A stretch of 64,000 nt of DNA from CAISIP01 sp965278985 (GTDB lineage: Bacteria > Pseudomonadota > Gammaproteobacteria > Burkholderiales > Burkholderiaceae_C), in the NCBI GenBank assembly GCA_965278985.1, contig OZ257131.1:6448001-6512000 (forward strand). The letters run 5' to 3'. Shown in pieces: positions 36,760 through 45,299 of the stretch. The notes beneath the pieces were generated by a model. That model did not search any database. It was not told the DNA's origin and saw nothing but the letters and a program-made list of their open reading frames with translations. The translations under genes were made by a program, and so were the position numbers. The stretch's first letter is position 1; every line of letters starts with the position of its first letter.

Positions 36760-37476
36760 ATGTCCGTGGTGTCCAACACCTTTTTTCGCCGATCCGCCAA
36801 GCCATGGGCTGCGGCTACGGCCTTGGCGCTCGTGAGCGCCATCGCCACCGGCCTTCCGAGCGAGGTCGCTGCCCAGAGCAGCACTGCCACGCCCCCGGTG
36901 ACCGCCAAGTCCAAGCCAGCGGCCAAACCCGCGGCCAAGCCAGCCGCTGCCAAGCCAGCCGCGGCAACGGTCGCCTCCAAGCCCAAGGCGAAGACCACTG
37001 CAGCGGCGAAGCCCAAGCCCTCTGCGGTGGAGCCGGCGCCGGCCGAGGCGGTGGCCCACCTGCCGCTGAACGCCGCACAGCTGGCGATTGCCAACACCGT
37101 GTACGTGGGTGCCATTCCCTGTGAACTGGGCCAGACCGTGGAACTGCAGCCCATGGAAGGCACGGCCGGCTTCTTCAAGCTGAAGCTGGGCAAGGCCTCC
37201 TACACCCTGGCGCCCGAGGAGACCACCACGGGGGCCGTGCGCCTCGAAGACCGCCCCAACGGCATCGTCTGGCTGCAGCTGATCAACAAGTCCATGCTGA
37301 TGAACCACAAGCTGGGGCGTCGCATGGCAGACGAATGCATGAGCCCCGCGCAGCTGCGCGTGGCGCAGGAAATGCAACGCAACCCGCCGCCCAGCCTGCT
37401 CGATGCGCCGCCAAAGCCCGCCGGAGGCACCAGTGCCGCACCCGCGCCCGAGGGCCAGCAAATAGCCAAACCCTGA
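36760..37476 (+). CDS. Secreted hypothetical protein between aldolase gene and acnB
   Basis: 238 residues. A signal peptide is evident: RRSAKP, a hydrophobic core at about 17-31, and a probable cut after residue 38 (EVAA-QS). Residues 45-80 are a Lys/Ala/Pro repeat (AKPAAKPAAAKPAA) like a flexible spacer. The folded part, about 85-210, has two cysteines (IPCEL and DECM) that could form a disulphide. I do not recognise a family function. Its place inside an mdh-acnB operon is the only context; a periplasmic role is inferred. Confidence 0.8.
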   Translation: MSVVSNTFFRRSAKPWAAATALALVSAIATGLPSEVAAQSSTATPPVTAKSKPAAKPAAKPAAAKPAAATVASKPKAKTTAAAKPKPSAVEPAPAEAVAHLPLNAAQLAIANTVYVGAIPCELGQTVELQPMEGTAGFFKLKLGKASYTLAPEETTTGAVRLEDRPNGIVWLQLINKSMLMNHKLGRRMADECMSPAQLRVAQEMQRNPPPSLLDAPPKPAGGTSAAPAPEGQQIAKP

Positions 37477-37504
37477 TCAGCCAACACCTTTGCAAGGAGC
37501 CTTT

Positions 37505-40120
37505 ATGTTGCAAGCCTACCGCACCCATGCCGCCGAACGCGCGGCCCTGGGCATCCCGCCGCTGCCGCTGTCCGCGCAGCAGACCGCCGAACTCATCGAA
37601 CTGCTGAAGAGCAAGCAGCCCCTGGGTCCGGTGGAGGACGGCCAGGAACTGGTGGAGTTGCTGTCCCAGCGCGTGCCTGCCGGCGTCGACGATGCCGCCA
37701 AGGTCAAGGCCAGCTACCTCGCCGCCGTGGCCCACGGCACCGAGCGTTGCGCCCTGATCAGCCGTGCCAAGGCCACCGAGCTGCTGGGCACCATGCTCGG
37801 CGGCTACAACATCGGCCCGATGATCGACTTGCTGGACGACGCCGAAGTGGGCGCCGTCGCCGCCGAGGGCCTGAAAAAGACGCTGCTGATGTTCGATCAG
37901 TTCCACGACGTCAAGGAGAAGGCCGACAAGGGCAACGCGAACGCCAAGGCCGTGCTCCAGAGCTGGGCCGATGCCGAGTGGTTCACCAGCCGCGCCGAAG
38001 TGCCCAAGAGCATCACCTTCACCGTGTTCAAGGTGCCCGGCGAGACCAACACCGACGACCTGTCGCCCGCCCCGGATGCCACCACGCGCCCGGACATCCC
38101 GATGCACGCGCTCGCGATGCTGAAGAACAAGCGCGACGGCGCGCCCTTCACGCCCGAAGAGGACGGCAAGCGGGGCCCTATCAAGTTCATCCAGGACCTG
38201 GTCGCGCGCGGCCTGCCCGTGGCCTACGTGGGCGACGTGGTCGGTACCGGCTCGTCACGCAAGTCGGCCACCAACAGCGTGTTGTGGTGGACGGGCGAAG
38301 ACATTCCCTTCATCCCGAACAAGAAGTTCGGTGGCGTCTGCCTGGGCACCAAGATCGCGCCGATCTTCTACAACACCATGGAAGACGCGGGCGCGCTGCC
38401 GATCGAGCTGAACGTCGACCAGATGAACATGGGCGACACCATCGAGCTGCGCCCCTACGAAGGCAAGGCCCTGAAGGACGGCAAGGTCATCGCCGAGTTC
38501 CAGATCAAGAGCGAGGTCCTGTTCGACGAGGTGCGCGCCGGTGGCCGCATTCCGCTGATCATCGGCCGTGGCCTCACGGGCAAGGCGCGTGAAGCGCTGG
38601 GCCTGCCCGCCTCCACGCTGTTCCGGCTGCCACAAGCCCCGGCCGACTCCGGCAAGGGCTTCTCGCTGGCGCAGAAGATGGTAGGTCGCGCCTGCGGCCT
38701 GCCCGAAGGCCAGGGCGTGCGTCCGGGCACCTACTGCGAGCCCAAGATGACCTCCGTCGGCAGCCAGGACACCACCGGCCCGATGACGCGCGACGAACTG
38801 AAGGACCTGGCCTGCCTGGGCTTCTCGGCCGACCTGGTCATGCAGTCCTTCTGCCACACGGCCGCGTACCCGAAGAAGGTGGACGTCAAGATGCACCACG
38901 AGCTGCCGGACTTCATGAGCAACCGCGGCGGCATCTCGCTCAAGCCCGGCGACGGCGTGATCCACAGCTGGCTGAACCGCCTGCTGACGCCCGACACCGT
39001 GGGCACGGGCGGCGACTCGCATACGCGTTTCCCGATCGGCATCAGCTTCCCCGCAGGCTCCGGCCTGGTGGCCTTCGCGGCCGCCACCGGTGTGATGCCG
39101 CTGGACATGCCCGAGTCGGTGCTCGTGAAGTTCAAGGGCACGATGCAGCCTGGCGTCACGCTGCGCGACCTCGTCAACGCGATCCCGCTGTACGCGATCA
39201 AGGCCGGCCTGCTGACGGTCGAGAAGAAGGGCAAGAAGAACATCTTCTCGGGCCGCATCCTCGAGATCGAAGGCCTGCCGGACCTGAAGGTCGAACAGGC
39301 CTTCGAACTGTCGGACGCCTCGGCCGAGCGTTCCGCTGCCGGCTGCACGGTGCACCTGAACAAGGAACCCATCGCCGAGTACATCACCAGCAACATCACG
39401 CTTATGAAGTGGATGATCGCCGAGGGCTATGCCGATGCGCGCACGCTGGCACGCCGCATCGCCGCACAGGAGGCCTGGCTCAAGGACCAGCAGCTCATGA
39501 AGGGCGACCCCGACGCCGAATACGCCGCCGTGATCGAGATCGACCTGGCGGACATCCACGAGCCCATCGTGGCCTGCCCGAACGACCCGGACGACGTGAA
39601 GACGCTGTCCGACGTCGCCGGTGCCAAGATCGACGAAGTGTTCATCGGCTCGTGCATGACCAACATCGGCCACTTCCGCGCGGCGTCCAAGCTGCTCGAA
39701 GGCAAGCGTGACATCCCCGTGAAGCTGTGGATCGCGCCGCCCACGAAGATGGATGCGCAGCAGCTGACGGAAGAGGGCCATTACGGTGTGTTCGGCAACG
39801 CCGGTGCCCGCACCGAGATGCCGGGCTGCTCGCTGTGCATGGGCAACCAGGCGCAGGTGCGCGAGGGCGCCACCGTGATGTCCACCAGCACCCGCAACTT
39901 CCCGAACCGCCTGGGCAAGAACACCAACGTGTACCTGGGCTCGGCGGAACTGGCCTCGATCTGCTCCAAGCTGGGCCGTATCCCGACCAAGGAAGAGTAC
40001 ATGGCCGACATGGGCGTGCTGACGGCGGCCAGCGGCCAGATCTACCAGTACCTGAACTTCGACAAGATCGAGGAGTTCACGGACGCTGCCAAGACCGTCA
40101 CGGAAGCAGCCCCCGCCTGA
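37505..40120 (+). CDS. acnB: Bifunctional aconitate hydratase 2 / 2-methylisocitrate dehydratase
   Basis: Isomerises citrate to isocitrate. The 871-residue AcnB-type protein has the N-terminal HEAT-like domain, then the swivel domain placed before the catalytic core (GDVVGTGSSRKSATNS), and cluster ligands in GSCMTNIGHFRA and GCSLCMGNQ. ATG at 37505 follows an AGGAG-type site. Last gene of the mdh run; a terminator follows. Confidence 0.97.
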   Translation: MLQAYRTHAAERAALGIPPLPLSAQQTAELIELLKSKQPLGPVEDGQELVELLSQRVPAGVDDAAKVKASYLAAVAHGTERCALISRAKATELLGTMLGGYNIGPMIDLLDDAEVGAVAAEGLKKTLLMFDQFHDVKEKADKGNANAKAVLQSWADAEWFTSRAEVPKSITFTVFKVPGETNTDDLSPAPDATTRPDIPMHALAMLKNKRDGAPFTPEEDGKRGPIKFIQDLVARGLPVAYVGDVVGTGSSRKSATNSVLWWTGEDIPFIPNKKFGGVCLGTKIAPIFYNTMEDAGALPIELNVDQMNMGDTIELRPYEGKALKDGKVIAEFQIKSEVLFDEVRAGGRIPLIIGRGLTGKAREALGLPASTLFRLPQAPADSGKGFSLAQKMVGRACGLPEGQGVRPGTYCEPKMTSVGSQDTTGPMTRDELKDLACLGFSADLVMQSFCHTAAYPKKVDVKMHHELPDFMSNRGGISLKPGDGVIHSWLNRLLTPDTVGTGGDSHTRFPIGISFPAGSGLVAFAAATGVMPLDMPESVLVKFKGTMQPGVTLRDLVNAIPLYAIKAGLLTVEKKGKKNIFSGRILEIEGLPDLKVEQAFELSDASAERSAAGCTVHLNKEPIAEYITSNITLMKWMIAEGYADARTLARRIAAQEAWLKDQQLMKGDPDAEYAAVIEIDLADIHEPIVACPNDPDDVKTLSDVAGAKIDEVFIGSCMTNIGHFRAASKLLEGKRDIPVKLWIAPPTKMDAQQLTEEGHYGVFGNAGARTEMPGCSLCMGNQAQVREGATVMSTSTRNFPNRLGKNTNVYLGSAELASICSKLGRIPTKEEYMADMGVLTAASGQIYQYLNFDKIEEFTDAAKTVTEAAPA

Positions 40121-40138
40121 CGACGGCGAAGCGTGGCG

Positions 40139-40169
40139 CCGCGCCGCAGGGCGCGGGCCCGCTTTTTTT
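40139..40169 (+). terminator. Probable rho-independent terminator after acnB
   Basis: Stem CCGCGCC / GGCGCGG with loop GCAG (40139-40156); a run of seven T at 40163-40169 follows after a six-base gap. About 20 bases past the acnB stop. Confidence 0.65.
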
Positions 40170-40173
40170 CCAA

Positions 40174-40202
40174 TTTCTGCTGTGTGACATGCGGGTTACA
40201 CT
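40174..40202 (+). promoter_or_regulatory. Possible promoter of the DUF47-pit operon
   Basis: TTTCTG (40174-40179), 17 bases, TACACT (40197-40202). The -35 element is weak; no Pho box was recognised. Confidence 0.4.
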
Positions 40203-40259
40203 GCAGCCGCCTCGCAACGCCTACCTGGTCCGCGGGCCTGTTCCTGTGGAGTTTCCAAG

Positions 40260-40904
40260 TTGTTCGCCAAGCTGCTGCCGCGTGAAGGCAATTTTTTCCT
40301 GATGTTCAACCAGCACGCCGACCACATCGTCGATGCGGCCAGGGCGTTCTCCAAGCTGGTGGCGAACTACAGCGATCCGCACCTGCGCGAGACCTACAAC
40401 CGCGACGTCGACAACGCCGAGCGCGCTGCCGACCGCGTGACGCACGACGTGAACCGCGCCATCCACGTCACCTTCATCACGCCCATCGACCGTGAGCAGA
40501 TCCACACGCTGATCAACACCATGGACGACGTGGCCGACCTGATCCAGGATTCGGCAGAGACCATGGCGCTGTATGACGTGCGCTTCATGACCGACGAGAT
40601 CGTGCGGCTGACGGACGTCAGCGTGAAATGCTGCGAGCGTGTACGTGATGCCATCAAGCTGCTGGCGCGCATCGCCGAACCGTCCGTGGCCGAGGCCGCG
40701 CTCAAGACCTGCGAAGAGATTGACCAGCTCGAATCCGACGCCGACCGCGTGATGCGCTCGGCGATGAGCAAGCTCTTCCGCGAGGAGCCCGATGTACGCG
40801 AGCTGATCAAGCTCAAGGCCATCTACGAGTTGCTGGAGCGTATCACCGACAAGTGCGAGGACGTCGCCAACGTCATCGAGGGCATCGTCCTCGAGAACTC
40901 CTGA
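40260..40904 (+). CDS. DUF47 / PhoU-like phosphate transport accessory protein
   Basis: 214-residue all-helical protein of the DUF47 (Pit accessory) family. The N-terminus FAKLLPREGNFFLMFNQHAD and the repeated acidic helices (VDNAERAADRVTHDV, CEEIDQLESDADRVM, ITDKCEDVANVIEGI) match. The start codon is TTG with GGAG upstream. It ends 12 bases before the phosphate permease gene; such pairs act together, the DUF47 protein modulating Pit. Confidence 0.92.
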   Translation: MFAKLLPREGNFFLMFNQHADHIVDAARAFSKLVANYSDPHLRETYNRDVDNAERAADRVTHDVNRAIHVTFITPIDREQIHTLINTMDDVADLIQDSAETMALYDVRFMTDEIVRLTDVSVKCCERVRDAIKLLARIAEPSVAEAALKTCEEIDQLESDADRVMRSAMSKLFREEPDVRELIKLKAIYELLERITDKCEDVANVIEGIVLENS

Positions 40905-40916
40905 TCGGGCCCCGCC

Positions 40917-41927
40917 ATGGCAACGGTGCAGGTGGCCCTGTGGGTGGTGGTGCTGCTGGTCGTCCTGGCGCTCGTCTTCGACTTCATGAATGGCTTCCAC
41001 GACGCGGCCAACTCGATCGCGACCGTGGTGTCCACCGGTGTCCTCAAGCCCGGGCAGGCGGTGCTGTTCGCGGCCTTCTTCAATTTCGTGGCGTATTTCG
41101 TCTTCCACCTGGGCGTGGCGGCGACCATCGGCAAGGGGTTGGCCGACCCGGCCTTCGTGGATGTGCACGTGGTCTTCGGCGCGTTGGTGGGTGCCATCAC
41201 CTGGAACCTGATCACCTGGTATTACGGCATCCCCAGCAGTTCCTCGCACGCGCTGATCGGCGGCATCGTGGGTGCCGTGATGGCCAAGGCCGGGCCGGGC
41301 GCGCTGGTGCTTTCCAGTCTGGGCAAGACGGTGGCCTTCATTTTCGTGTCGCCGGCGCTGGGCTTCCTGCTCGGGACATTGATCATGATCGGCGTGGCCT
41401 GGGCGTTTCGCCGCACGCGCCCTAGCCGCATCGACCGATGGTTCCGCACGCTCCAGTTGGTATCGGCCGGTGCCTACAGCCTGGGCCATGGCGGCAACGA
41501 CGCGCAGAAGACGGTGGGCATCATCTGGATGCTGCTGATCGCCACCGGATTCGCGGCACAGGGCGCCGCGGAGCCTCCTGGCTGGGTGGTGCTGGGTTGC
41601 TACACGGCTATCGCTGCGGGCACCATGTTCGGTGGCTGGCGCATCGTCAAGACCATGGGCCAGCGGCTCACCAAGCTCAAGCCGGTGCATGGCTTTTGCG
41701 CGGAGACCGGGGGCGCGATGACGCTGTTCCTGGCAGCCCTGCTGGGCATTCCGGTGTCCACCACCCACACCATCACGGGCGCCATCGTGGGCGTGGGTTC
41801 CGTGCAGCGCGCCAGTGCCGTGCGCTGGGGCGTGGCCGGCAACATCGTGTGGGCCTGGATCTTCACCATCCCCGCCAGCGCGCTGGTGGCGGCTGGCACC
41901 TACTGGCTCAGCCTGACGCTGTTCTGA
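40917..41927 (+). CDS. Low-affinity inorganic phosphate transporter (PiT family)
   Basis: 336-residue permease with about ten membrane segments. The inverted PiT signatures are GFHDAANSIA (26-35) near the N-terminus and GIPVSTTHTITGAI near the C-terminus; GGNDAQKTVGII in the middle is also typical. Proton- or metal-phosphate symport is the family activity. It converges with, and overlaps by 20 bases, the TM2-domain gene on the minus strand. Confidence 0.94.
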   Translation: MATVQVALWVVVLLVVLALVFDFMNGFHDAANSIATVVSTGVLKPGQAVLFAAFFNFVAYFVFHLGVAATIGKGLADPAFVDVHVVFGALVGAITWNLITWYYGIPSSSSHALIGGIVGAVMAKAGPGALVLSSLGKTVAFIFVSPALGFLLGTLIMIGVAWAFRRTRPSRIDRWFRTLQLVSAGAYSLGHGGNDAQKTVGIIWMLLIATGFAAQGAAEPPGWVVLGCYTAIAAGTMFGGWRIVKTMGQRLTKLKPVHGFCAETGGAMTLFLAALLGIPVSTTHTITGAIVGVGSVQRASAVRWGVAGNIVWAWIFTIPASALVAAGTYWLSLTLF

Positions 41928-42381
41928 GGACGCCGAGGGCTTCCGGAACAAGGCTTCCGAGCGTCAGGCGGGATTCGAAGAGGCCCTGCATGCCGAGCGC
42001 CAGCGCGGCCATCAGCGCGATGGTGCCGATCAGCAGGGCGGCCACCACACCGCCGATGGTCAGCCAGTTCGACTCCCCTGCACCGGACTGCGGCGTCGCG
42101 GGATTGAACTGCAGATTCCAGCGCTCTGCCGGTTTGAGGCCATACATGATCGCCGTCAGGGCGCAGCCCGCCACGATGAATCCCAGCAGGGGCAGCAACC
42201 ACCAGATCCACGGATCGTCGACGCCCAGCGCACGCATGCGCAGCACGCCATACACGCCCAGCAGGCTGGGCACCGGCAGCAGCCATCCCACCACGTCGCG
42301 GATGCCCCGCAGGTAGAAGCGGTGCAGCCCCAGCGGCCCCCCCACCAGCGCCAGCCAGGTGGCCAGGGTCTTGTTCTTCAT
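41908..42381 (-). CDS. TM2-domain / small membrane protein
   Basis: 157-residue protein beginning MKNKTLATWLALVGGPLGLHRFYLRG, a TM2-like segment, followed by hydrophobic stretches at about 28-45, 57-80 and 115-138. The GLHRFYL motif is the family mark. Function unknown. Its ATG overlaps the stop of the upstream acetyltransferase gene by four bases; the 3' end overlaps the phosphate permease gene. Confidence 0.75.
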   Translation of the reverse strand: MKNKTLATWLALVGGPLGLHRFYLRGIRDVVGWLLPVPSLLGVYGVLRMRALGVDDPWIWWLLPLLGFIVAGCALTAIMYGLKPAERWNLQFNPATPQSGAGESNWLTIGGVVAALLIGTIALMAALALGMQGLFESRLTLGSLVPEALGVLRTASG

Positions 42382-42914
42382 GCGGCACCGCCCTCCGGCG
42401 GCGTGGTGTCGGCTTCGCCCAGCGGCCGCTCCATCAGCACCACATCGAGCCATCGGCCGAACTTCCAGCCGCAGGAACGCAGCACGCCCACCTGCGTGAA
42501 TCCGCAGGCACGGTGCACACCCACCGAACCCGCATTGTTTGAGTCGCCGATCACCGCGATCAGCTTGCGCACCCCGATGGCCTCCGCCTGCCGTGCGAGT
42601 TCCGTGAGCATGGCGCGGCCCCAGCCGCTGCCATGGGCTGCCGGAGACAGGTAAATGGAGTCTTCGGCCGAGAAGCGGTAGGCCGGACGCGGCTTGAACC
42701 AGTTGCAGTAGGCGAAGCCGATGACCTGGGCGTTGTGGTCTTCCAACACCAGATAGGGCAGGCCCTTCGCGAGCACATCGGCACGGCGGGTGGCCATCTC
42801 GTTTTCGCTCGGGGCGGTGGTCTCGAAAGTGCCTGTGCCGGTTTCGACATGGACGGCGTAGATGGCGGTGATGGCGGCGACATCGTCGTCGCGGCTGGGC
42901 CGGATGGTTGGCAT
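42378..42914 (-). CDS. GNAT-family N-acetyltransferase (phosphinothricin acetyltransferase-like)
   Basis: 178 residues with the full GNAT fold of the PAT/Bar-like type: IRPSRDDDVAAITAIY at the N-terminus, GTGTFET, YLVLEDHNAQVIGFAYCN, the acetyl-CoA loop region HGSGWGRAML, and GFTQVGVLRSCGWKFGRW. It transfers acetyl from acetyl-CoA to an amine; substrate unknown. Four-base overlap with the TM2 gene downstream. The rpsP promoter overlaps its start codon on the opposite strand. Confidence 0.88.
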   Translation of the reverse strand: MPTIRPSRDDDVAAITAIYAVHVETGTGTFETTAPSENEMATRRADVLAKGLPYLVLEDHNAQVIGFAYCNWFKPRPAYRFSAEDSIYLSPAAHGSGWGRAMLTELARQAEAIGVRKLIAVIGDSNNAGSVGVHRACGFTQVGVLRSCGWKFGRWLDVVLMERPLGEADTTPPEGGAA

Positions 42915-42935
42915 GAAGAAGGCTTCCGTTATACT
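42908..42935 (+). promoter_or_regulatory. Probable promoter of rpsP-rimM-trmD
   Basis: TTGGCA (42908-42913) and TATACT (42930-42935), 16-base spacer. Transcription start near 42942 gives a leader of about 115 bases before rpsP. The -35 element overlaps the start codon of the divergent acetyltransferase gene. Confidence 0.65.
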
Positions 42936-43056
42936 AGCGGGCTTTCCAGCGTGTGGCTGGCCGGGTGGCCATGCCGCGTGTCTCAACGCTGAAGTCCAGT
43001 CGAAAAATGCGCCGCGGTGCAAAGTAGCACCTGTCGCTCCCCCTGAAGGATAAATC

Positions 43057-43308
43057 ATGGTCGTCATTCGACTCAGCCGCGGTGGTGCCAAAGCACGCCC
43101 CTTCTTCAACATCGTCGTGGCCGACAAGCGCACGCGCCGCGACGGTCGTTTCATCGAGCGCGTGGGTTTCTACAACCCCGGCGCCAAGGCCCACGAAGAA
43201 GGTCTGCGCATTGCGCACGATCGCCTGACCTACTGGCAAGGTGTCGGCGCCCAGGCTTCTCCCACGGTGGAGCGCCTGCTGGCCCAGGCCGCCAAAAAGG
43301 CAGCCTGA
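43057..43308 (+). CDS. rpsP: 30S ribosomal protein S16
   Basis: 83-residue ribosomal protein with the S16 signature VVIRLSRGGAKARPFF at the N-terminus and RDGRFIERVGFYNP. Ribosome binding site AAGGA precedes the ATG. First gene of rpsP-rimM-trmD. Confidence 0.97.
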   Translation: MVVIRLSRGGAKARPFFNIVVADKRTRRDGRFIERVGFYNPGAKAHEEGLRIAHDRLTYWQGVGAQASPTVERLLAQAAKKAA

Positions 43309-43376
43309 TCGGTGTTGCGCAGCGCCGCATGCTCTGCTGCGGCGCGCCCTGCCGGACCCGCGCCGGCTGAACGGCC

Positions 43377-43943
43377 ATGCTGACCCACATCGACCAGGCG
43401 GACCTCCCGGCCGATGCCGTGGAGGTCGGACGTGTCCTCGACGCCTGGGGCGTCAAGGGATGGTTCAAGGTCCTCCCCTACAGCGCCGATCCCGAGGCGC
43501 TTTTTTCATCGCGGCAATGGTTCCTGCAGCCCTCCACGATGGGGGTTGCCCAGTTCTCCGGCACGCTGAAGCTGCGCTTGAAGGACGTCAAGGAGCATTC
43601 CGGTGCCGTGACGGCCTCGGCCCACGGCATCGATGACCGCAACGCGGCCGAGCTGCTGCGCGGCGCACGGTTGTTCGTGGCGCGTTCCAGCTTTCCCAGC
43701 CTGTCCACGGACGAGTTCTACCAGGTCGACCTGCTCGGCCTGGAGGTCATCAACCGCGAAGGCGTGCTGCTGGGCACTGTGGCCGACCTGATGTCCTCGA
43801 CAGCCCAGACCGTGCTGGTGGTCCAGCAGCCCACCGAAGACGGCAAGACCCACGAGCAGCTCATCCCCTTCGTCGCGGCCTGGGTGGATGGCGTGGACAT
43901 GCCCGCGCGCCAGATCCGCGTCGATTGGCAGCGTGACTACTGA
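43377..43943 (+). CDS. rimM: Ribosome maturation factor RimM
   Basis: 16S processing factor for the 30S head that binds S19. 188 residues with an N-terminal RimM barrel (VEVGRVLDAWGVKGWFKV) and a PRC-barrel C-terminal half (DEFYQVDLLGLEVIN). 68 bases after rpsP. Its stop is 13 bases before the trmD ATG. Confidence 0.95.
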   Translation: MLTHIDQADLPADAVEVGRVLDAWGVKGWFKVLPYSADPEALFSSRQWFLQPSTMGVAQFSGTLKLRLKDVKEHSGAVTASAHGIDDRNAAELLRGARLFVARSSFPSLSTDEFYQVDLLGLEVINREGVLLGTVADLMSSTAQTVLVVQQPTEDGKTHEQLIPFVAAWVDGVDMPARQIRVDWQRDY

Positions 43944-43956
43944 CGGTGCGAAGCCC

Positions 43957-44712
43957 ATGCGCTTCGACATCATCACCCTGTTCCCCGAACTGTTCGCCCC
44001 GTTCCTGACGAGCGGCGTGACACGCAGGGCCTACGAGACGGCGCTGCAGCTTCACTTCCACAACCCGCGCGATTTCGCCGAGGGCAACTACCGCCGCGTG
44101 GACGACCGGCCCTTTGGTGGCGGCCCGGGCATGGTCATGATGGCCGAGCCCCTTGCGCTGTGCCTGGAACATGTGCGCGCGCAACGTGTCGGTGACGGCG
44201 CGCCCCTGGTGCTCTTTTCCCCGCTGGGTGCGCGCCTCGACCATGCGGCGGTGGCGCAGTGGGCCGTGGGCGAGGGTGCCATCCTGCTGTGCGGCCGCTA
44301 CGAAGGCGTCGACCAGCGCTTCATCGATGCCCATGTGGACGTGCAGATCAGCCTGGGCGACTTCGTGCTGTCCGGAGGCGAGATCGCCGCGATGGCCCTG
44401 TTGGACGCCGTTGCACGCCTGCAGCCCGGGGTGCTGGGCGATCCGGCCAGCCACCAGCAGGACAGCTTCCATCCCGCGCTGGACGGCTTGCTGGACTGCC
44501 CGCACTACACCCGCCCCGAGGTCTGGCGCGGGGCCTCGGCGCCCGCGGAATTGCTGTCCGGCCACCACGGCCGCATCGAACGCTGGCGGCGCGACCAGCG
44601 GCTGGTGGCAACGCTGATGCTGCGGCCAGACCTGGTGCAGCAGGCGCGTGCGCAGGGCCTGCTGGATGCCGCCGACGAAGCCGCGCTGGCGCGGCCGCGG
44701 GACCCGGGGTAG
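43957..44712 (+). CDS. trmD: tRNA (guanine37-N1)-methyltransferase
   Basis: SPOUT methyltransferase protecting against +1 frameshifting. 251 residues, MRFDIITLFPELF start, RRVDDRPFGGGPGMVM, the knot region LLCGRYEGVDQRFID and SLGDFVLSGGEIAA. A GTG at 43933 overlapping rimM is an alternative start, but the ATG at 43957 matches the family N-terminus. Confidence 0.96.
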   Translation: MRFDIITLFPELFAPFLTSGVTRRAYETALQLHFHNPRDFAEGNYRRVDDRPFGGGPGMVMMAEPLALCLEHVRAQRVGDGAPLVLFSPLGARLDHAAVAQWAVGEGAILLCGRYEGVDQRFIDAHVDVQISLGDFVLSGGEIAAMALLDAVARLQPGVLGDPASHQQDSFHPALDGLLDCPHYTRPEVWRGASAPAELLSGHHGRIERWRRDQRLVATLMLRPDLVQQARAQGLLDAADEAALARPRDPG

Positions 44713-44730
44713 CCCGAAGCAGCGAGCCAC

Positions 44731-44739
44731 TGCTATACT
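44731..44739 (+). promoter_or_regulatory. Probable extended -10 promoter of rplS
   Basis: TGC followed by TATACT (44734-44739), an extended -10; no good -35 was found. It lies just past trmD and about 115 bases before rplS, giving that gene its own start and a leader of roughly 108 bases. Confidence 0.5.
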
Positions 44740-44853
44740 CGTGGGCTTACCCGATCCTCTGCCCGGCCGCATGCGGCACGTCGCTGTCGCGATTTCCAGC
44801 ATGCACCTGGGTGCCATTCCGGCACCGGCGCGCGCAAGATCAATGAGGAAACC

Positions 44854-45231
44854 ATGAACCTGATCCAGACCCTCGAGCAAGAGGAAATCGCCCGCCTGGG
44901 CAAGACCATCCCCCCATTCGCACCCGGCGACACGGTCATCGTGAACGTGAAGGTGGTTGAAGGCAACCGCAAGCGTATCCAGGCCTACGAAGGCGTGGTC
45001 ATCGCCAAGCGCAACCGCGGCCTGAACAGCGGCTTCACCGTGCGCAAGATCTCCAGCGGCGAAGGCGTGGAGCGAACCTTCCAAACCTATAGCCCGCTGA
45101 TCGCCAGCGTGGAAGTCAAGCGCCGTGGCGACGTGCGCCGCGCCAAGCTGTACTACCTGCGTGACCGCAGCGGCAAGTCGGCGCGTATCAAGGAAAAGCT
45201 CTCCATCAAGAAGGTTGCCGCCGCCGAGTGA
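44854..45231 (+). CDS. rplS: 50S ribosomal protein L19
   Basis: 125-residue ribosomal protein with MNLIQTLEQEEIARLGK, FAPGDTVIVNVKVVEGNRKR, and RRGDVRRAKLYYLRDRSGKSARI. Separated from trmD by 141 bases that carry a probable promoter, and followed by a strong terminator. Confidence 0.97.
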   Translation: MNLIQTLEQEEIARLGKTIPPFAPGDTVIVNVKVVEGNRKRIQAYEGVVIAKRNRGLNSGFTVRKISSGEGVERTFQTYSPLIASVEVKRRGDVRRAKLYYLRDRSGKSARIKEKLSIKKVAAAE

Positions 45232-45251
45232 TCGCCGGCCTTCCTGCAGAC

Positions 45252-45286
45252 AGCCGCCCAGGTGCATATCCTGAGGCGGCTTTTTT
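45252..45286 (+). terminator. Rho-independent terminator after rplS
   Basis: Stem AGCCGCC (45252-45258) / GGCGGCT (45275-45281) with a 16-base loop, then TTTTT (six T at 45281-45286). Confidence 0.85.
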
Positions 45287-45299
45287 GATTCCACCTCCC

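Noticed and set aside
44740..44853. Ribosomal-protein leader regulatory RNA upstream of rplS
   Set aside because: The leader is long, but I could not find convincing paired stems matching a known L19 leader; those I know of are from Firmicutes.
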